Shown here: positions 8,659 through 13,611 of the stretch, one piece after another
Layout of the letters: every line of letters begins with the position of its first letter
How positions within the stretch are numbered: the first letter of the stretch is position 1
From: Dimargaris cristalligena
Taxonomy: Eukaryota; Kickxellomycota; Dimargaritomycetes; Dimargaritales; Dimargaritaceae
Reading direction: 5' to 3'
NCBI GenBank assembly: GCA_027576995.1
Contig: JANBQC010000688.1
Span: 1 to 13,611, forward strand
Length of the DNA stretch: 13,611 bases
Notes under the pieces: generated by a model
What the model saw: only the letters and a program-made list of their open reading frames with translations
Told to the model about the DNA's origin: nothing
Databases searched by the model: none
Position numbers and translations under genes: made by a program

Positions 8659-10093
8659 ATGGCTGTACCATCCCAAGCGTCGGTGGAAAACAAGCAAGTT
8701 AGTAATGACCCCGAAAAACGGCCCCTTACCCACAATACTGATGAAATACTGACCACTTCCGAAAGTGGTTCATCCCTAAATGATCTTCCCAGTGTTGGCA
8801 TTGCCTCTCCGGAGCAGCCAGGCCGGCGGAAAAGTCTTCGGCGCCGCATAAAAGGCATTTACAAGGCATCCGTGGCCATTTTCACCGACTACGGGTCTCC
8901 CGATATAGAACGCTGGGTCACCTCCAACCTCGTTTCTCCCCGCACCCTGCTGCTGGTTCGGGTGCTTATCCTCCTGTTTTCCTTAGCGACCACCGTGTGT
9001 TTGTTCGTCTACGAGGGCTATACATTCTTCTACTATTTTACCGACTGGTCCTTTTTGGGACTAACTCTCTATTTCATTGTAAGTACGGAAACTTTATTTT
9101 ACTAATATCTCGAAGACACCGGGAGGAAGTGGAACAATGGCAAAGCATTAGGCCCCTTAGACCCCTTTGGTGGGAAAGATTTGAGCCCACCTGGTGCTGT
9201 TACTGGGCATGCCTTTGAACTGTCGACATCCACTCGATCTTATACATATACCCTTAAACGGAGTGCACCTAATACCAGCCCAGCTCTAATTTTTGGCCAA
9301 TTGGGCACTATACTAAAACTCTGCAGTTTGGAGAAGTGACCAAATGAATGGCGCCATTACCCCCTGCATGTGCACACAATATCCCACCAAATGCCAAATT
9401 GGATGTGGGATCTCGAGGACCAGTCATCGGAGGATGCGGTCCAAGTAAGATCACATATAATTTTACTAATACTTATTATTAACCACAATCCTTTATACAT
9501 TTTTCCAGATGGCCGTCACCGTATCGGCAGTATACTGTTGGCATGGGGAGTCCGTCTCCGCCCTTGACCGATGGCTACCCAAACCACGACCCCTCCGCCT
9601 CGCCTACTGGATTTGGTACGAGAGTTTCGCCACCTTCCATCTACTCGTGCCCATAATCTATTGGGCGGCTCTATCACGTGGGTTTAAGACGGACACCCCC
9701 CTCATTACCTATTGCAGTCTTGCGCCCCACTCCCTCGATTTGGTGATACTCATCATCGAACAAACCCTCAACCGCATGCGTTTCTATCCCAGCCATGTTG
9801 TATTTATCGTTGCCGTCTTGGCCGGCTATTTAGTTCTGACATACGTTATCCTCGCTGCCGATGGTGTCTATGTGTATATATTTTTGGATTATAGGGAGTA
9901 CCACGGGTTCGTTGTCCTTTTTCTGCTCGGCTTTTTAGTTGGTACTATTGTTCTATTTTACATTCAAGTTTGGCTGCATACTCGAAGGGACCGGTGGGTG
10001 GTTCGGTTATTCAGGAAATCCCCTTATGTAAGTGCGGCCGATAATAGAACCACTTTGGAGGAAGAAGATAAAGAATCTGTCGAGACTGCCTAA
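8659..10093 (+). CDS. Six-helix membrane protein, Far-17a/AIG1 or rolling-stone type, two exons
   Basis: Exons 8659-9078 and 9509-10093 join in phase 0 (420+585 nt) to 334 aa. The protein has a polar Ser/Thr-rich N-terminal region (1-92) with a basic cluster, GRRKSLRRRIKG, at 55-66. Six hydrophobic segments follow at about 96-118, 127-151, 171-195, 205-226, 235-258 and 273-297, and then a tail that is basic and finally acidic (LEEEDKESVE). The segment FYYFTDWSFLGLTLYF at the start of helix 2 and the DGVYVYIFLDY motif between helices 5 and 6 are typical of fungal and animal rolling-stone/AIG1-like proteins. Thr128 (FTDW) and His214 (APHSLD) sit 86 residues apart, close to the catalytic Thr/His spacing of AIG1 and ADTRP, which hydrolyse fatty acid esters of hydroxy fatty acids. 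Likely in internal membranes or the ER. The family is fairly sure; the reaction is inference. The ATG context (AAAAATGG) is strong. Confidence 0.82.
9079..9508 (+). other. Intron of the six-helix membrane gene (430 nt)
   Basis: The donor is ATT|GTAAGT, with a TACTAAT branch site at 9464-9470 and the acceptor TTTTTCCAG|ATGG at 9508. Direct joining makes helix 2 continuous (TLYFI then MAVTVSAVYC). The intron also holds a second TACTAAT at 9100-9106 with nearby AGs and a second donor, GTAAGA, at 9445, so a shorter pair of introns around an internal segment is conceivable. Confidence 0.82.
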
Positions 10094-10284
10094 AGTCAGT
10101 TAGACGCATGCGCTTCAGCGGTCATGTTTTTATGCCCATTGGCTACACCACCTTGTCACTGGCTAGTTGTGGAGGTAATGTATTAAATAAGCCAAATTGG
10201 GTAATTATGGACTGTACTACACCCAATAGTCCCCGTACACTGGGATTAATAAACGATTCAACGAATTATACACACAAGGTTATA

Positions 10285-10296
10285 AATAAAATAAAA
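10285..10296 (+). promoter_or_regulatory. Candidate polyadenylation signal of the membrane protein gene
   Basis: Overlapping AATAAA copies (AAATAAAATAAAA) occur about 190 nt after the stop codon at 10093. This is a plausible 3' end signal by sequence and position only. Confidence 0.4.
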
Positions 10297-12294
10297 AGTA
10301 TTTTGGGGATGATATGCGTTATGGATAAGGGGACTTGGTGGCCTAGTTTGAAAAATAAGAGTTGCGATATTGATTAGGCAAATTAGTGTAGCAAATCGTC
10401 GGATCGGTAGCCAGTTTATCTTTGCTATATATACATGTTAGTATGTGCGAATAGTTAGTTAGCTGGAAGTAATAGGATACTTCTAGCTCAACTTATGTAA
10501 TCCGAAAAATATAAACAACCTAGAAATTGTGGCTGGTACAGTACAATCAGAGCTTGCGATAAAAATAACGACAACACTGACCCTCTCGCTATGGCACCAA
10601 CTTTAATATCCCAGAATGCTCCATTGTGAGCCTATACTATAAACGGTTCGCTTAAACCATGAACAACTCACGCATTAAATATTTTGCCTCTCGAAATATC
10701 GTTGCGGATAATATGCACCGACCGTACCGTTGGTGAGGTCACTTTTCCGTTCGATATCCAATCGATACCTCTACTCAAAAGTCGAATATTACATTTCCGT
10801 CATAATATTCCAATATTTCTGTTCACCAAAAATGCCTGGAAAACCAACACCACGGTCCTTTCTTACATTTTGGGGATTGAATATTGTGTTAGCTGTCGAG
10901 TGACGGGTTTGCTATACGAGTGCACCTAGCCGTAAATTAAATTACCAATGACTATGGGCCTAGGTACCAACCGGGCGGAATCTGTTTGGGTTTATTTTTG
11001 CCATATTGCTCTGCAGCTTGGCCCGGCCCGTAGCTCCCAACATACGGCGCGCTAGATTTAAAAATATCTAACAATCATGCATGTTACACACAGCACACTG
11101 TGGAATAACCGGATCCATTCGAACCAAAGTACTAATATATAAACTGGGGCCGGCCAGCCACTCCATACCAACTTAGTCCACACTTCCGCAGGCTGAACTT
11201 AATCCTGAAACTGCAGGGTTCTGTCTTCCATCAACCCTTATTCCGATTGGAGGCTAGCGACTCAGGCTGAATAGTCGTGCAACATGGCTGAGAAATAGGT
11301 GGTCCTTTTAACTAGGCCCTGCCTTCAGTACATTGGTGTGATGGAGCCAAAACCATTGACCAAAAGGGAATCTGACCTAGATACACTACTAATATAGCTA
11401 CCAATTCCCGGATATATTGCCATAGTTTAATAAATCCTAGTATACCAAAATCCGGAAAATGCATGATGCATATGCTTCAGGAGGGTGCTTACTGGTCGCC
11501 ACGTCTTATAGGTTGCTTTTTTTATTACACACTTCCAGTACAAAGTATTTCCAGCTGATTATGTTCGATAAAGGATCCGGTATCATACACATAGTTCAGG
11601 GGGGGGAACTCTAACAACATGGTTGATATCACCCACATAATAAATCCCCAACCTAAGATCCTGTAGGGGAGTATTCTCCTTAGTAAATGACCTAGCCGCT
11701 GTGTGGCCAAGTCTTGACGTGCCACTTATTTCTCTTTAAAAGCGGGCTTGTCTAACCACTGTACCTCGTACGTTTGTAACGTCTAGGGAATCCGACACAG
11801 TTAAATGGGTATAAGGCCGACAACCGCTTTAGTGATTATCGGTATTGGCCGGAAGTTCATCGATTTATAAATCCGGATATCAAAATTCTATGTTAGGATG
11901 CAGATTAGGACTTGTAAAGTGAAATAACGTAAAACAATTCATACACTGAGATGAAGCGATGGCCTTTACTTCAACTGCATACATCGGTTGTACATGTAAT
12001 TTCCACAAATCTACCAAAATAACATTGTTTCCATTTACTTCTACATAGCGTAAAGGTGGACTATAGGCCTTGATCATCTACACGGTTATGGTCTAAATAA
12101 CCAAAGCGTTCTATGGTTGCTGATGGAAGCCAAAATGGTTACACTGGTGAAGGTCCGGTCTTCCTTCAGCTGATGCCTAGGGCAACTTGACAATCCGATG
12201 AAGGGTCATTGGTCTAAAGGGAGGGGAGGGGCATGCCTATAATCGGTCTTAGTGAAGCCCCAACACGTCAAATACCTAGTCGTTCCCATCACAA

Positions 12295-12306
12295 TACATA
12301 AATACT
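12295..12306 (+). promoter_or_regulatory. TATA-like element upstream of the secreted cysteine-rich protein gene
   Basis: ATACATAAATAC lies about 135 nt upstream of the ATG at 12440 and is followed by a CT-rich leader. The position suits a core promoter with a leader of roughly 100 nt, but this is only a pattern match. Confidence 0.3.
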
Positions 12307-12439
12307 TGGGTTCGTCGCTCCTTCATAACCCAACCAACAGCAGCCCAGTCCGCTGGATTTGAGGATTATCGACGCTTGTTACTTTTCTTCCTCCATAACC
12401 ATTTCATTCACTCACCCGTTCCATCACCCACTAACCATC

Positions 12440-13048
12440 ATGAAGTTGTTTACCATTAGCACCCTGGCCCTCGCTGTCTCGCCCGCCCTCGCCAGCAGTC
12501 TTCCCGCCGTTCCGAGTACCAACTCCTGCCAATTCCCCCCTCAAATCCCTCGTGGGATGAAATCGGCGGTGGCGGAGGTTACAGGCTCTCTGTGCCGCTT
12601 TGGCCCGACCCAAGCCCGGGTCCTTGTAGAAGATTTTATTCAGGAAAAGGGTTACGCCGGTCAGGCCTGTGCTGACCAGGCGGAATGCGCCCGACGTCTA
12701 GCTGAACTGGCCGACTACGTGGCGAGCAAGTCCGGGACCCCATCGACGGCGTTTTTTTCCGAGGATGTCACCGCTACTGGTCAGGATAGTTTCGTTGGAC
12801 CAACCCTACATCGCCGCCAAGAAAGAAATTATAGACTTCGTACAACCAAACAAATATTCGAGTGGGATGAAATGGATGACTGTTGCGGATGTTCCGGAGA
12901 GACATGTTGTTTGATTACTTTCATACCTTGTGGCATATACGAGATATTCATAGTCGGCCCCTTTAACTATATATTGGATGCGGTATCCCGCGATGTTCGT
13001 AATATTAACGAGGCGTCGCGCGAGGAAAGCCGGGACAAAACTGAATAG
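12440..13048 (+). CDS. Secreted cysteine-rich protein, family unknown
   Basis: Uninterrupted 202-aa protein. The frame is open upstream to 12359 but has no earlier ATG, and the ATG at 12440 (A at -3) begins a clear signal peptide: MKLF, then a hydrophobic core, then ALA|SS with likely cleavage after Ala18. The mature part has ten cysteines, at 30, 52, 77, 83, 148, 149, 151, 156, 157 and 164. The first four lie in a helix-like, Ala-rich domain (about 30-100). The other six crowd into DDCCGCSGETCCLITFIPCG at 146-165, followed by a hydrophobic stretch (166-181) and a charged tail rich in Arg and Glu. A dibasic Arg125-Arg126 lies between the two parts and could be a Kex2-type processing site. No family is recognised. 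It could be a cell-wall or secreted effector-like protein; a membrane-associated role of the hydrophobic stretch is possible. Function unknown. Confidence 0.8.
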   Translation: MKLFTISTLALAVSPALASSLPAVPSTNSCQFPPQIPRGMKSAVAEVTGSLCRFGPTQARVLVEDFIQEKGYAGQACADQAECARRLAELADYVASKSGTPSTAFFSEDVTATGQDSFVGPTLHRRQERNYRLRTTKQIFEWDEMDDCCGCSGETCCLITFIPCGIYEIFIVGPFNYILDAVSRDVRNINEASREESRDKTE

Positions 13049-13611
13049 CCTAAAACGTGTATTGTTTTCCTAAGATTTAATCCGAGACAGTATCTGTCCA
13101 AGCGCGGCGTTTTAACCATGGTAATGATTGCTTAGGCCATTTCATTTTTGACCAATTTTTGAATAACTTTATAACAAGGGAATGGAAATTTCAACAGCTA
13201 GTTAAGATTTTCAATAAAATGAAATAGAGATGTCGGTCGATTTCTCCAGCAGTCTGGATAAATTGCGCTCACCATGTACATATGGGAGAAGTTCATTCAG
13301 GCAGTATAATGAAAAATCCGTTGGATGAGGCCAATATTACTGGTTAAAAGCTATTCTCACATATTCGCACATACACGTATTATGTAAAGCCTTATACAGC
13401 TGATTTGAATTTCATCCATATTCATATTTTAGTAGCATACTAAGTCTGCTGTAGAGTGAAACCCTATTGAATGATAGAATTCCAACATTTATAAAAATTG
13501 TACTTAGAGGATGTCACCCGAGTTAACCACTCTTAGTCCGTCAAGAGTCTCGGGGGTAGGCTTCTAACAGTAGGTGGGGCGTTGGACATGGCCAAGCGGG
13601 CTACTAGTGTT
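13049..13611. other. 3' flank of the secreted-protein gene
   Basis: AT-rich sequence with the candidate polyadenylation signal at 13213. No open frame of note, no RNA gene and no repeat were seen up to the window edge. Confidence 0.55.
13213..13218 (+). promoter_or_regulatory. Candidate polyadenylation signal of the secreted-protein gene
   Basis: A clean AATAAA occurs about 165 nt after the stop codon at 13048, in AT-rich sequence, a normal distance for a fungal transcript end. Confidence 0.45.

Larger units (their letters stand above)
10094..12439. other. Long AT-rich spacer without a supported gene
   Basis: The 3' flank of the membrane protein gene and the 5' flank of the secreted-protein gene. 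Only short chance frames occur (for example 10684-10929 plus, 11880-12077 minus); none has recognisable motifs or coding-like codon use. I saw no tRNA, no long repeats and no transposase remnant. The last 80 nt before 12440 are C/T-rich and lead into the start codon. Confidence 0.55.

Noticed and set aside
9340..9444. Possible internal coding exon ending VQ|GTAAGA in the membrane protein gene
   Set aside because: Its frame is closed by a TGA at 9337 and no suitable acceptor lies between that stop and the segment. Direct joining of 9078 to 9509 gives a continuous conserved helix.
11025..11100. tRNA-like start (GGCCCGTAGCTC) with a TAGAT/ATCTA hairpin
   Set aside because: There is no T-arm (GTTCRANNC) at the right distance, no closing acceptor stem, and the hairpin loop has the wrong size.

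Overview
This is a stretch of nuclear DNA from a eukaryote, almost certainly a fungus. Three of the four recognisable genes are split by spliceosomal introns with GTAAGT-type donors, CTAAC/TACTAAT-like branch sites and YAG acceptors. Coding parts are clearly GC-richer than the AT-rich spacers. The most diagnostic gene, CCT1/TCP1-alpha, carries fungal-type wording ([33 protein letters not shown]) and a C-terminal DPHAH that resembles the DPHDH end of yeast Tcp1. Long introns (119 to 430 nt) and a long-spacer layout would suit an early-diverging filamentous fungus, but that placement is inference.

Layout. (1) 1-1584: AT-rich spacer with one degraded-looking coding fragment (about 587-872) that I cannot name. 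(2) 1585-3706, minus: a complete three-exon gene for the alpha subunit of the cytosolic chaperonin CCT/TRiC (556 aa after splicing). (3) 3707-5235: spacer with a short AATAGT repeat. (4) 5236-6868, minus: a two-exon gene for a soluble neutral-sphingomyelinase-like endonuclease/exonuclease/phosphatase-fold enzyme (414 aa) with all expected catalytic residues. (5) 6869-8658: a divergent spacer containing a 20-bp perfect palindrome next to a second inverted repeat. (6) 8659-10093, plus: a two-exon gene for a six-helix membrane protein of the Far-17a/AIG1 or rolling-stone type (334 aa), with a Thr/His pair placed as in the AIG1/ADTRP lipid hydrolases. (7) 10094-12439: 2.3 kb of spacer with no supported gene. 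(8) 12440-13048, plus: an intronless gene for a 202-aa secreted cysteine-rich protein of unknown family. (9) 13049-13611: its 3' flank.

The genes do not form an obvious pathway cluster. CCT1 is housekeeping. The divergently arranged sphingomyelinase-like and AIG1-like genes could both act on membrane lipids and could share a control region, but this rests only on family and position. The secreted cysteine-rich protein is the most novel-looking product. I found no tRNA, rRNA, CRISPR array or intact mobile element.
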